Shown here: positions 40,829 through 48,822 of the stretch, one piece after another
Layout of the letters: each line of letters begins with the position of its first letter
How positions within the stretch are numbered: the stretch's first letter is position 1
The notes under the pieces: model-generated
What the model was told of the DNA's origin: nothing
The model's input: the letters and a program-made list of their open reading frames with translations, nothing else
Databases searched by the model: none
Assembly: GCF_001618385.1 (NCBI RefSeq)
Contig: NZ_BDCR01000004.1
Location: 62,001 to 126,000 of the forward strand
DNA length: 64,000 nt
Direction: 5' to 3'
Source of the DNA: Paludibacter jiangxiensis
GTDB taxonomy: Bacteria > Bacteroidota > Bacteroidia > Bacteroidales > Paludibacteraceae
Translations under genes and position numbers: made by a program

Positions 40829-42862
40829 TTAATATTCCAGCAATTCTTTTGCCGCCTTATAAATACGTTCTTCGTTTGGTAGAATGGCCTGCTCAAAAAC
40901 CGGATGAAAGCCAACCGGCGTAAAGGTAGAGCCGACCCGTTGGATGGGCGCGTCAAGATAACGGAACATCTCGGTTCCGATCGTGGCAGCAAGTTCAGCC
41001 CCGAAACCGGAAAATACCTTGTCTTCATGCACGACAATCACCTTGCCTGTTTTTTTTACCGATTCAAACAACGTCTCTTTGTCGAGAGGGATAAGCGAAC
41101 GGATATCAATCACTTCAATATTTCCTATGTTTTCTTTAGAAAGACGTTCTGCTACTTTCAGGCAAAGATGGGTTGTATTTCCGTATGTAATCAGGGTCGC
41201 ATCATCGCCTGTCCTGCGAATCCGTGCTTTACCAAAGGGAACTTCAAAATCATCGGGAACGACAGTAGCGGCGTCCACCGCATTATACAATGCCTTGGGT
41301 TCCAGAAATAGGGTAAATCCTTTTGATCGTATTGCCGTGCGCAACAAACCCGCGGCATCGTCGGCAAAAGAAGGGTAGACAATTCGTGCTCCGGGCAAAG
41401 TCGACAACGCTCCTTCAACATTTTGTGAATGATACAATCCTCCGCCTATATATCCTCCGGAAGCAAGGCGCAACGTAATATTTGGCGTAAATTGTCCGTT
41501 GCTTCGCCAATATTCATGGGTACATTCAACATACTGCTCTACTGCCGGCCAGAAATAATCTGCAAATTCGGCTCCCTCTATTACGATATGAATTTTGGGG
41601 TCGAAGCGGCACATACCATTCGCTGATCCCACAATAAAGTCTTCTGCAATAGGCGCATTGAATACGCGTTTGCTACCAAACTCCTGCTGTAAACCTTTTG
41701 TCACGTTAAAGACGCCTCCCTTATCCTTGTTGGCCACATCCTGACCCCAAAGGAAGGTGTCGGGATTATAGCGGAATTCGCTCTTTAATGTTTCGTTGAT
41801 GGCCGTCACCAGATTCGTCTTTTCTCCGGTTTCGTTGTGTGTTCCGTCAGTATATTTTGCCGGAAGATAGGGTTCGGGCAATACGAAATCCAGTACTGTA
41901 GCCGGATCGGGATCGGGAGCCATAATGGCATTGCGATTAGCAATGCTGAGTTCTTTCTTTACTTCGGCTTCTATTGCCAACAGCTCTTCTTCCGTGAAAC
42001 GATTATAACGCAACAACATGCGGCGAAATTTAAGAAGCGGATCGGCAGCTTTTACATACGACAACTCATATTCATCCCGGTATAGTGACTGGTTGTCCGA
42101 ATTGGAATGAGAGCCGATACGTACACAATTGGCATGCACAATCACAGGGCAACCCGTCTCGATGGCATGTGCGCGGGCTTCGGTCATGGCATTCATCGAA
42201 TCGAACACGTCCTTGCCATTGCAATAAATGATTTTCAGATTTTTGAATCCGGAAAAATTCTCGGCTACTTTTCGGTTCGCAGTTTGATCTTTTTTGGGTA
42301 CCGATATACCGTAGCCATTATCCTGTATAACAAAAATGACCGGCAGTTTCTCGGTGCTCGCGCCATTAATTGCTTCATAGACATACCCTTCCGAGACGGT
42401 TGCTTCGCCAATAGACGTGATTGCCACTCCCGTATGGTTATAATAAGCCATAGCGCGGGCGACACCTACTGCATGCATGGCTTGCGTGCCTACGGCAGAA
42501 GAAATATTCTCGATATGCCATTCTATTTTCGAAAAATGGTTGGACATATGCCTGCCGCCACTCGTGAGATCCGTCGCTTTGGAAATACCGTTCAAAATAA
42601 TCTCTTCCGCAGTCATTCCGGCTGATAACGCGGTCAGCATATCGCGATAATACGGGAATAAAAAATCCTGACCACGGACAAATGTCTGTCCGATGGCCAA
42701 CTGAATTCCATCATGCCCTGCGTAAGGAGCATGAAATGACCACCCGAGCGATTGACGCTGATACATCGGAGCTTTTTCGTCAATAGCCCGTCCCAGTGTC
42801 AGCAGGTGATACCATTTTTGAAGTGTGTCTTTATCTGTGTTATATATATCCAATGTTTTCAT
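40829..42862 (-). CDS. Fused 2-oxoacid dehydrogenase E1 component (alpha + beta)
   Basis: The 677-residue protein joins both E1 chains. The alpha part (1-~330) has DIYNTDKDTLQKWYHLLTLGRAIDEKAPMYQRQ, HDGIQLAIGQTF, and the thiamine diphosphate region TSIGEATVSEGYVYEAINGASTEKLPVIFVIQDNGYGISVP (GDG replaced by GEA). The beta part (~345-677) has LVTAINETLKSEFRYNPDTFLWGQDVANKDKGGVFNVTKGLQQEFG, APIAEDFIVGSANGMC and IEVIDIRSLIPLDKETLFESVKKTGKVIVVHED. It decarboxylates a 2-oxoacid (branched-chain or pyruvate) and acylates the lipoyl group of E2 encoded just upstream. The fusion is common in Bacteroidota. Confidence 0.92.
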   Translation of the reverse strand: MKTLDIYNTDKDTLQKWYHLLTLGRAIDEKAPMYQRQSLGWSFHAPYAGHDGIQLAIGQTFVRGQDFLFPYYRDMLTALSAGMTAEEIILNGISKATDLTSGGRHMSNHFSKIEWHIENISSAVGTQAMHAVGVARAMAYYNHTGVAITSIGEATVSEGYVYEAINGASTEKLPVIFVIQDNGYGISVPKKDQTANRKVAENFSGFKNLKIIYCNGKDVFDSMNAMTEARAHAIETGCPVIVHANCVRIGSHSNSDNQSLYRDEYELSYVKAADPLLKFRRMLLRYNRFTEEELLAIEAEVKKELSIANRNAIMAPDPDPATVLDFVLPEPYLPAKYTDGTHNETGEKTNLVTAINETLKSEFRYNPDTFLWGQDVANKDKGGVFNVTKGLQQEFGSKRVFNAPIAEDFIVGSANGMCRFDPKIHIVIEGAEFADYFWPAVEQYVECTHEYWRSNGQFTPNITLRLASGGYIGGGLYHSQNVEGALSTLPGARIVYPSFADDAAGLLRTAIRSKGFTLFLEPKALYNAVDAATVVPDDFEVPFGKARIRRTGDDATLITYGNTTHLCLKVAERLSKENIGNIEVIDIRSLIPLDKETLFESVKKTGKVIVVHEDKVFSGFGAELAATIGTEMFRYLDAPIQRVGSTFTPVGFHPVFEQAILPNEERIYKAAKELLEY

Positions 42863-42917
42863 ACGATAATAATTTTTTCGTTTAAGGAATCATGAAACTT
42901 CGTGTTGCTGAATTATT

Positions 42918-42935
42918 TTCCGATAGCTATCGGAA
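42918..42935. repeat. Palindrome TTCCGATAGCTATCGGAA
   Basis: This 18-bp perfect palindrome between the E2 and E1 genes shares the 14-bp core CCGATAGCTATCGG with the palindrome inserted in the truncated tRNA at 39988-40003. Confidence 0.7.
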
Positions 42936-42977
42936 TCTATTCGGGGTTGTAAAACAACATAATAGTTTCGTGATCCG

Positions 42978-44228
42978 TCACTTTGAGTCCCAGTTTTCAA
43001 GATATTCGGCAATATGGAGTAAGAATTTGCCACCCAAAGCACCGTTCACAATCCGGTGATCATATGAGAGCGATAAAATCATTTTGTGCCGTATGGCTAT
43101 CACATCGCCATCGGCAGTTTCGAGTACCGCCGGTTTTTTCACAATATAACCGATGCCAAGAATAGCTACCTGCGGCTGGTTAATAATCGGCGTTCCTGCA
43201 ATATTTTTGAATGTTCCGAAATTGGTAATGGTAAAGGTTCCTCCCTGAATATCATCGATTTTCAGTTTGTTTGCACGGGCATTCGCAGCAAGCGAGTCCA
43301 TTGTATGAGCCAGGCCGCTGATACTCAGTTTGTCGGCATCGTGCACAACGGGAACCACCAGATTACCATCATCGAGTGCCACTGCAATGCCGATATTGAT
43401 ATGTTTTTTCAGAATCATACGATACCCTTCAACCGATGCGTTGACTTGCGGATAAGCGATCAACGCTTTCGTAGCAGCCTCTACTATTGCAGGCATATAG
43501 GTCAGGCTAATGCCTTCGTGTTTCAGGAATGAGTCCTTGTTGCGCTTACGCCATTCCACCAGCTTGGTCACATCCACCTCCACGAAGGTCGTAACATGTG
43601 GCGAGGTCTTTTTGGACAGTACCATATGGTCGGCAATGATGCGCCGTACTGCGTCCATTTCCACTATCTGGTCTTCGTTGCTACTTACAACCTGTGGTTG
43701 TACCCTGTCTTCCACAACAGGTTCAGGTTTTTTCGCTACTGTAACAGCGGGAGCAGTCACTCCATCTTTCTTTTGTGTGATATAACGCTGAATATCTTTT
43801 TTACTCAAACGTCCTAAATACCCGCTACCCTGAATCTTATCCAGCTCGTCCATAGGTATATTTGCCTCGTTTGCCAACCGAAGGACAACGGGCGAATACC
43901 ATTTTTCTTCTTTTGTCTCGACGGGAGCGGTTTCAATAGCAGCCGACGAAGTATCGGATGATGTGTCTTGTTCCCCGGTACTTTCTCCTTCTATCTGCAT
44001 TACCATAACAACAGTACCTACAGAAACCGTATCGCCTTCGCTAAAAAGGATTTTCAATACAGTTCCTTCCACAGGTGAGGGTATTTCGGCATTTACTTTA
44101 GCGGTAGTAACCTCAAATAGGATGTCGTCTTCCTTAACGGCATCACCTACTTTGACAGACCATGCCACGATCGTTCCCTCTGTAATGCTTTCGCCCAGTT
44201 TGGGCATTTTAATATCGAATGTTGTCAT
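42978..44228 (-). CDS. Dihydrolipoamide acyltransferase (E2 component)
   Basis: The 416-residue protein has an N-terminal lipoyl domain (FDIKMPKLGESITEGTIVAWSVKVGDAVKEDDILFEVTTAKVNAEIPSPVEG; lipoyl Lys in TTAKVNAE near residue 43), a linker, a peripheral-subunit-binding domain (YSPVVLRLANEANIPMDELDKIQGSGYLGRLSKKDIQRYI near 110-150) and the catalytic domain (DAVRRIIADHMVLSKKTSPHVTTFVEVD ... MILSLSYDHRIVNGALGGKFLLHIAEYLENW). The active-site HxxxDG reads HRIVNG, with Asn in place of Asp; His remains. Its gene overlaps the lipoate ligase gene by 20 nt, supporting co-expression. Confidence 0.93.
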   Translation of the reverse strand: MTTFDIKMPKLGESITEGTIVAWSVKVGDAVKEDDILFEVTTAKVNAEIPSPVEGTVLKILFSEGDTVSVGTVVMVMQIEGESTGEQDTSSDTSSAAIETAPVETKEEKWYSPVVLRLANEANIPMDELDKIQGSGYLGRLSKKDIQRYITQKKDGVTAPAVTVAKKPEPVVEDRVQPQVVSSNEDQIVEMDAVRRIIADHMVLSKKTSPHVTTFVEVDVTKLVEWRKRNKDSFLKHEGISLTYMPAIVEAATKALIAYPQVNASVEGYRMILKKHINIGIAVALDDGNLVVPVVHDADKLSISGLAHTMDSLAANARANKLKIDDIQGGTFTITNFGTFKNIAGTPIINQPQVAILGIGYIVKKPAVLETADGDVIAIRHKMILSLSYDHRIVNGALGGKFLLHIAEYLENWDSK

Positions 44229-44892
44229 TGTTGTTCATTTTTAATCGTTCAATTTCTGTAATATCTTGATTGTTCAACAAATAGTTTTCCCCCGAAAAAT
44301 GCTTCATGATCAGTTGTTTGAATTGCTCTGTCTTCATCGACACCGATAGATGCTCACTAATATTGGTTACCGGGCTTTTTACCGATCTTAGATAGATTCT
44401 CGGATCGGTTTCGGGACTGTCCAATACTTTTTCCAGTACGAACAAGTCTGTCGAAAACAATAACGAGGCATGAAACAGTGTCCTGTCTTTATAAATATAC
44501 TGGGCACTCCCCGAAATCTTCAATCCATTTATAGTCAAACCCAAACGTTTGTCGGGCTGTGCATGTACACCAATTGTTGCCAGAAAGTCGATAATCAGTT
44601 GGGGATATTTATTGAAATCGGGTTTCTTATTGCTTTCAATAAATGTGAGATTCACATTCCCCAAATCATTATATACGGCTCCTCCTCCCGAAATTCTTCG
44701 TCCTATTTTTATCCGATGCTGATCTGCAAAATCCAGATTCACTTCTGTTTGCACATTTTGATGTTTTCCAATGATGACAGACGGTTCGTTTTGCCACATC
44801 ATAAAAACATCGGCTGAACTGTGCCGCAGCAAATACTTTTCCGCGGCTATATTAAAATAAGGGTCTGTATAAGGGTTGTTTATACATATCAT
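44209..44892 (-). CDS. lplA: Lipoate-protein ligase A
   Basis: The 227-residue protein has the BPL/LplA fold: NPYTDPYFNIAAEKYLLRH, MMWQNEPSVIIGKHQNVQTEVNLDFADQHRIKIGRRISGGGAVYNDLGNVNLTFI (lipoyl-AMP site RRISGGGAVY) and INGLKISGSAQYIYKDRTLFHASLLFSTDL (catalytic Lys in GLKISG). It lacks a large C-terminal accessory domain, so it is short compared with E. coli LplA (338 aa). It attaches lipoate to E2, whose gene it overlaps, and possibly to other lipoyl proteins. Placement inside the dehydrogenase operon suggests a dedicated scavenging enzyme. Confidence 0.92.
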   Translation of the reverse strand: MICINNPYTDPYFNIAAEKYLLRHSSADVFMMWQNEPSVIIGKHQNVQTEVNLDFADQHRIKIGRRISGGGAVYNDLGNVNLTFIESNKKPDFNKYPQLIIDFLATIGVHAQPDKRLGLTINGLKISGSAQYIYKDRTLFHASLLFSTDLFVLEKVLDSPETDPRIYLRSVKSPVTNISEHLSVSMKTEQFKQLIMKHFSGENYLLNNQDITEIERLKMNNNDNIRY

Positions 44893-44907
44893 AAAGGGGC
44901 TATTTGA

Positions 44908-46254
44908 CTATAGAAACAGACTTTCGTGTATAATTTCGCCAACCGTAGGGTGGGGGAAAACAATTTGTTTAAACTCGTCTACGGTAAATTTTCGTTCTAA
45001 GGCAATGCCCGCCACAACGATTAGTTCTGATACAGGATTGCCCATGAGATGGCAACCAATGATTTGTTCCTGTTCGTTGATTATCAATTTGCAAAGTCCG
45101 TTGCCTGCTTCGTTTTCGGCAACAAACCGGCCGGAATAGGCCATCGGTAGTTTCAATACGCTGTATCTTACATTTCCGGCTATCAGTTCTTCCTCCGTTT
45201 TGCCTATTCCAGCTATTTCGGGATTGGTATAAACCACTGCGGGGATGGCATCGTATGACATTCGGTCTTTAATCCCTAAAATGTGGTTAATTGCGACATC
45301 GGATTCCCGCATGGCCGTGTGAGCCAACATGGAAAATCCGGTAATGTCTCCGCAGGCATATACATTGGGATTCGATGTCTGCATATATTCATTCACGTTC
45401 ACGCCATTGGATCGCAATTCGATATTCAATTTTTCCAGACCGGGCATGTTCAGTACGGCTTTCCGTCCAACGCAAACCAATATTTTGTCTGCCTCGAGCG
45501 TGTTTGCCTTTCCCTGTTGTTCTATAGTGATGCCGGTTTTACTTACTTCTGTAACTTTAGTGTTGAGATAAAACGAGATTCCTTTCTTTGTGTATTCTGT
45601 CCGGAGCATGGCTGAAGTTTCTTTGTCCATTGCGCCCAATATCTCCGGCATCATCTCAATAACATGTACTTTTACTCCCATGCTATTAAAAAAGGAGGCA
45701 AATTCCATCCCGATTACGCCGCCGCCTATAATGGCAAGCGACTGAGGAGTTGTCGTATTGTCCAGGGCTTCTTTCGACGTCCAGTAATCGATCGTTGAAA
45801 GTCCTTTAATAGGTGGTATCATCACATCAGAGCCGTTACAAAGTAAAAGATAGCGTACATTGTATCGTTCGTTGTTGCACACGATGCAGATCATCTCTTT
45901 TGCGCTTTCGACAGAGGCTTCACCTTCGATGATTGAAACGCCGGCGGCAATCAGTTTCATTCTGACTCCGGCCGTTAGTTTCTTCACTACTTTGTTTTTA
46001 CGGCCAATGATTTTATCCAGCGCAAACGAAGGAGTTCCTTCCAGATTGATTCCATATTTGGATGATCCTTTTGCATTATCTGATAATTTGGCAGAATAGA
46101 GTAAGGTTTTGGAAGGAATACATCCTTCGTTAAGACATACTCCACCAATGGCGTTTTTCTCGAATAGGACTGTTTTCAGACCGTTTGTGGCCGCTCTTTC
46201 GGCTGCATTGTAACCGGCAGGTCCCCCGCCGATGATTGCTATATCATATTCCAT
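44908..46254 (-). CDS. lpdA: Dihydrolipoyl dehydrogenase (E3)
   Basis: From the ATG at 46254 the protein is 448 residues. Landmarks are the FAD motif YDIAIIGGGPAGYNAAERAA, the redox disulfide GGVCLNEGCIPSKTLLYSA, the NAD motif LAIIGGGVIGMEFASFFNSMGVKVHVIE, the second FAD motif VYACGDITGFSMLAHTAMRE and the C-terminal active-site HPTVGEIIHESLF (His-Glu pair). It reoxidises the dihydrolipoyl group of E2 with NAD+. It is the first gene of the E3-lplA-E2-E1 operon. The ten extra codons upstream are not needed. Confidence 0.96.
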   Translation of the reverse strand: MEYDIAIIGGGPAGYNAAERAATNGLKTVLFEKNAIGGVCLNEGCIPSKTLLYSAKLSDNAKGSSKYGINLEGTPSFALDKIIGRKNKVVKKLTAGVRMKLIAAGVSIIEGEASVESAKEMICIVCNNERYNVRYLLLCNGSDVMIPPIKGLSTIDYWTSKEALDNTTTPQSLAIIGGGVIGMEFASFFNSMGVKVHVIEMMPEILGAMDKETSAMLRTEYTKKGISFYLNTKVTEVSKTGITIEQQGKANTLEADKILVCVGRKAVLNMPGLEKLNIELRSNGVNVNEYMQTSNPNVYACGDITGFSMLAHTAMRESDVAINHILGIKDRMSYDAIPAVVYTNPEIAGIGKTEEELIAGNVRYSVLKLPMAYSGRFVAENEAGNGLCKLIINEQEQIIGCHLMGNPVSELIVVAGIALERKFTVDEFKQIVFPHPTVGEIIHESLFL

Positions 46255-46422
46255 AATTACATTGTTTTTCTTGAGTAGAATCACAAATATAAATAGGATT
46301 ACAGCGATTGATAAAAACAGGGTTCTACTTTTACGTACTATTACGACTTAAGGCAGCCTTTCAAAAAAGTATTTATTTTACTGTTGAAAACAAAGTAAAC
46401 GGAGAGAAATAGAGGGAGTTGT

Positions 46423-46466
46423 ACACATAATCAGAGGGGCATGGGTTTGAGATTTGTTGAGGTAGA
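46423..46466 (+). pseudogene. Possible decayed tRNA(CAU)-like remnant
   Basis: CACATAATCAGAGGGGCATGG followed by GTTTGAGATTTGTTGAGG can be laid against CTCATAATCAGGGGGTCACAGG and GTTCAAGCCCTGTTGGG of the tRNA at 39563, and the terminator behind it shares AGGACTTACGA with that locus. No cloverleaf remains. It could be a relic of the same kind of duplication, or chance. Confidence 0.3.
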
Positions 46467-46474
46467 TGTTCAAA

Positions 46475-46512
46475 AACAAAGGACTTACGATGTGAGTCGT
46501 AAGTCCTTTGTT
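46475..46512. terminator. Strong terminator with 16-bp perfect stem
   Basis: AACAAAGGACTTACGA (46475-46490) / TCGTAAGTCCTTTGTT (46497-46512), loop 6 nt, followed by a T-run on the plus strand. It ends the minus-strand TPR-DUF2971 gene; its core resembles the tRNA terminator at 39650. Confidence 0.85.
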
Positions 46513-46598
46513 TTTTTATTAATATACAGCCACAGGAAACGGATTTCCCCAAAAGTTGAGCGTCATTTTGATGACTATCAGATTAAGTCAAACTTTAT

Positions 46599-47978
46599 TT
46601 ACTTATAAGGCAATCGGGAAATCAATATCTTTTCTGGACGGTTCTCAGAATCTGTGTCGTAGCTATAATAAATGGCAGAGGCCCATTCGTCGGGTTTGGA
46701 TACTTTGGGGCCTAAGGTGATTTGTTTTACCAAATTGCGGATATTCACCAATTCTATATACACCTTGGGAGGATTGGATTCACGGGCACATTTTTTCTCA
46801 AACTCTATTCCTTTGATGACTAACCGTATTTCATTTTCGTTTTTGTAGGCATCGCTTTTAAACAAAAAAGCAATGCTGTTTAGGTATTTTTCCAGAACCG
46901 GACGATCTTCTCCCTTGTATTGGGTTACCTTCTCTTTTAGCTCTTGCATCAGGGTATTCAGTTCATCTTCGACTACTTTCTCTGCACCTGGAATGTGGAA
47001 ATTAGGGTTCGTGGTATCGTGATCCCAATAGGCTACCCGGTAGAAATTAATATCGTCTTCAATCTTTCTATTGTTTTCTGTTTGCCCCTTTGTCAACAAC
47101 AAATTAATCTCCTCGATAAAATCTTTCATCTTTAAAGTGATGGCACATCCTTGGGCCTCCACTCCATCTTCTTTGCCATAGAAACGCCACAGGTTCAGAT
47201 CATCATACTTCTCTTCCGCCACAAAGCTACCGATAAAAGGTTTTGGTGCAAATGGTGCTGCAATCAAACCATCCGGTTTACAATTAAAAGATTGGTATTG
47301 CAAATAATTAAAAAGCTCGGTACCCTCCGAAGTGTCATTCAGAAAACTGCCTTCCGAAATCCGAAATAGATTATCTTCATCCAAAATCAATTTTCTAAGA
47401 ACTGACAATCCTGTATAATGGGCAATGCCTCCCTCGGTAGTCAGCAACAGCTTCTTAATTCTCGAAGTCAACTCTTCAATGGCCGCTACCTCTTTATCCT
47501 TGATTTTTTCACGAAGTTCAATTATAAAATCTTTGGCTCGCTTTGCCCATATGTCATTTTTTTCTGGTGTAATATCTAAATATGTTTCAAAGTCTCTTAT
47601 GCACGTTTCTAACTCCCGCCCACTTTCTCTTTTTGCGAGCCCTTGGTTATAATAAGCATCGGCATATTCAGAATTTAATTGTATCGCTTTATCATAATCG
47701 GCAATAGCCTTTTCATATTCGCCTTTATTGTACAATGAAAGACCTCGGTTATTATAAGCAGCGGCAAGATTTGGGTTTATGGCTATGGTCTTGCTGTAAT
47801 CTGCAATGGCTCCATCATACTTTTCTTGATCATCCAATGCCATACCTCGAATATTATACAATTCTGCCTCTTTATGCTGCTCCAATACCTCATCGGTCAA
47901 TAGATCGATTACCTCCTGGTATTGTTTCTTATCATACAGTTCTTCTGCTTGTTGGTATAATTTTTCTGATGTTGCCAT
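46599..47978 (-). CDS. TPR protein fused to a DUF2971 domain
   Basis: The 459-residue protein has an N-terminal TPR array (about residues 1-150; AELYNIRGMALDDQEKYDGAIADYSKTIAINPNLAAAYNNRGLSLYNKGEYEKAIADYDKAIQLNSEYADAYYNQGLAKRE), a helical linker, and a C-terminal domain from about 175 with IAHYTGLSVLRKLILDEDNLFRISEGSFLNDTSEGTELFNYL, GSFVAEEKYDDLNLWRFYGKEDGVEAQGCAITL and ENEIRLVIKG, the pattern of DUF2971. DUF2971 has no settled function; its H-Y-T...F-x-x-x-S...L-N-D-x-x-E opening is reminiscent of ADP-ribosyltransferase-like folds such as DarT, which is inference. No signal peptide, so it is cytosolic. It is monocistronic. Confidence 0.85.
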   Translation of the reverse strand: MATSEKLYQQAEELYDKKQYQEVIDLLTDEVLEQHKEAELYNIRGMALDDQEKYDGAIADYSKTIAINPNLAAAYNNRGLSLYNKGEYEKAIADYDKAIQLNSEYADAYYNQGLAKRESGRELETCIRDFETYLDITPEKNDIWAKRAKDFIIELREKIKDKEVAAIEELTSRIKKLLLTTEGGIAHYTGLSVLRKLILDEDNLFRISEGSFLNDTSEGTELFNYLQYQSFNCKPDGLIAAPFAPKPFIGSFVAEEKYDDLNLWRFYGKEDGVEAQGCAITLKMKDFIEEINLLLTKGQTENNRKIEDDINFYRVAYWDHDTTNPNFHIPGAEKVVEDELNTLMQELKEKVTQYKGEDRPVLEKYLNSIAFLFKSDAYKNENEIRLVIKGIEFEKKCARESNPPKVYIELVNIRNLVKQITLGPKVSKPDEWASAIYYSYDTDSENRPEKILISRLPYK

Positions 47979-48226
47979 AGCATTTAGGGTTGATGGTATC
48001 GGGGCGTTCTCGTCAGATTATATTTGCATTGCAAACTTAATATTTATTTTTAACAAAAAAGAAAAATATATGTACGTTAGAGATAATAGGTGAATGGATT
48101 GAATGTCTTCAAAATCAGAGTTCATTATGCCATTAAAGTATTGAGCGCTTTTCCCACTTAATGCCTTAATAGTTTGTTGTTCTTGAATTGTTAAAATTTA
48201 ACACATACTTATTGTAAAAGTGTTGC
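47979..48226. other. Divergent intergenic region upstream of the metal-efflux operon
   Basis: No gene was seen. It carries the start regions of the TPR-DUF2971 gene (minus) and of the Cus-type operon (plus). Confidence 0.4.
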
Positions 48227-48235
48227 TATCTTTGC
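48227..48235 (+). promoter_or_regulatory. -7 box TATCTTTGC for the Cus-type operon
   Basis: TATCTTTGC ends about 9 bp before the ATG at 48245, so the 136-residue gene is probably read from a leaderless or very short-leader transcript. TTG occurs about 15 bp upstream. Confidence 0.55.
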
Positions 48236-48244
48236 ACCGTGAAT

Positions 48245-48649
48245 ATGAGAGCATCTGTAAAAAATATTGCCGGTACGTTTATCATCCTGCTGATTGCCCT
48301 GCAAGTGGTCAATCTCAGTGTCGATTCGGTCGATTTCTACACACAGACCAACAGCCACTCTGCTATGGATGACCAGGATTACACCGACTCCATGCTCGAA
48401 TTTGTGGTGGAGAACATGCTCGGCTTCTCCAAACATACCCTTCACGACAAAGCCAACAACAACAGCACCTCCAAAATGCAGCAGAACAGCATGCACTGGG
48501 ATGTGAAACTCTTTTATACCACTACGCCCAAATCGGCTGTGAAAGAGTTGGCCGACAACCGCTTGTCTTATTTCATCACCAACGATAAGGCAGTAACGCT
48601 TTACTACAGCGAGGTAAGTCCCAAGCCTCCGCAATGCATCTTTGCCTGA
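48245..48649 (+). CDS. Small anchored protein of unknown function heading the metal-efflux operon
   Basis: From ATG at 48245 (a GTG two codons upstream is the alternative) the protein is about 134 residues. It has one N-terminal hydrophobic segment (NIAGTFIILLIALQVVNLS) and a polar remainder: DSVDFYTQTNSHSAMDDQDYTDSMLEFVVENMLGF, SKMQQNSMHWDVKLFYTTT, YFITNDKAVTLYYSEV and a C-terminal cysteine (PPQCIFA). Met and His are frequent. No domain is recognised. Its place as first gene before an RND efflux operon suggests an accessory or metal-handling role in the envelope; this is inferred from position only. Confidence 0.75.
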   Translation: MRASVKNIAGTFIILLIALQVVNLSVDSVDFYTQTNSHSAMDDQDYTDSMLEFVVENMLGFSKHTLHDKANNNSTSKMQQNSMHWDVKLFYTTTPKSAVKELADNRLSYFITNDKAVTLYYSEVSPKPPQCIFA

Positions 48650-48822
48650 TCTTCCGATCGGGAACCATCTCGTTATACATCTTTTGTGCCGTCGCTCTTT
48701 TCCTGACCGAAAAGAGACTTGATACGTGCTTATACATTCAAAAAGTGTATTCAATTTGCTATATAACAAGGCTATGTGGCAATGTAAAGTAATACCCATT
48801 AATCATTCATTTGAGATTGACT

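Noticed and set aside
48209-48799. 196-codon minus-strand frame over the small gene of the efflux operon
   Set aside because: The plus-strand frame has a -7 box, a start and a membrane segment; the minus frame has none.
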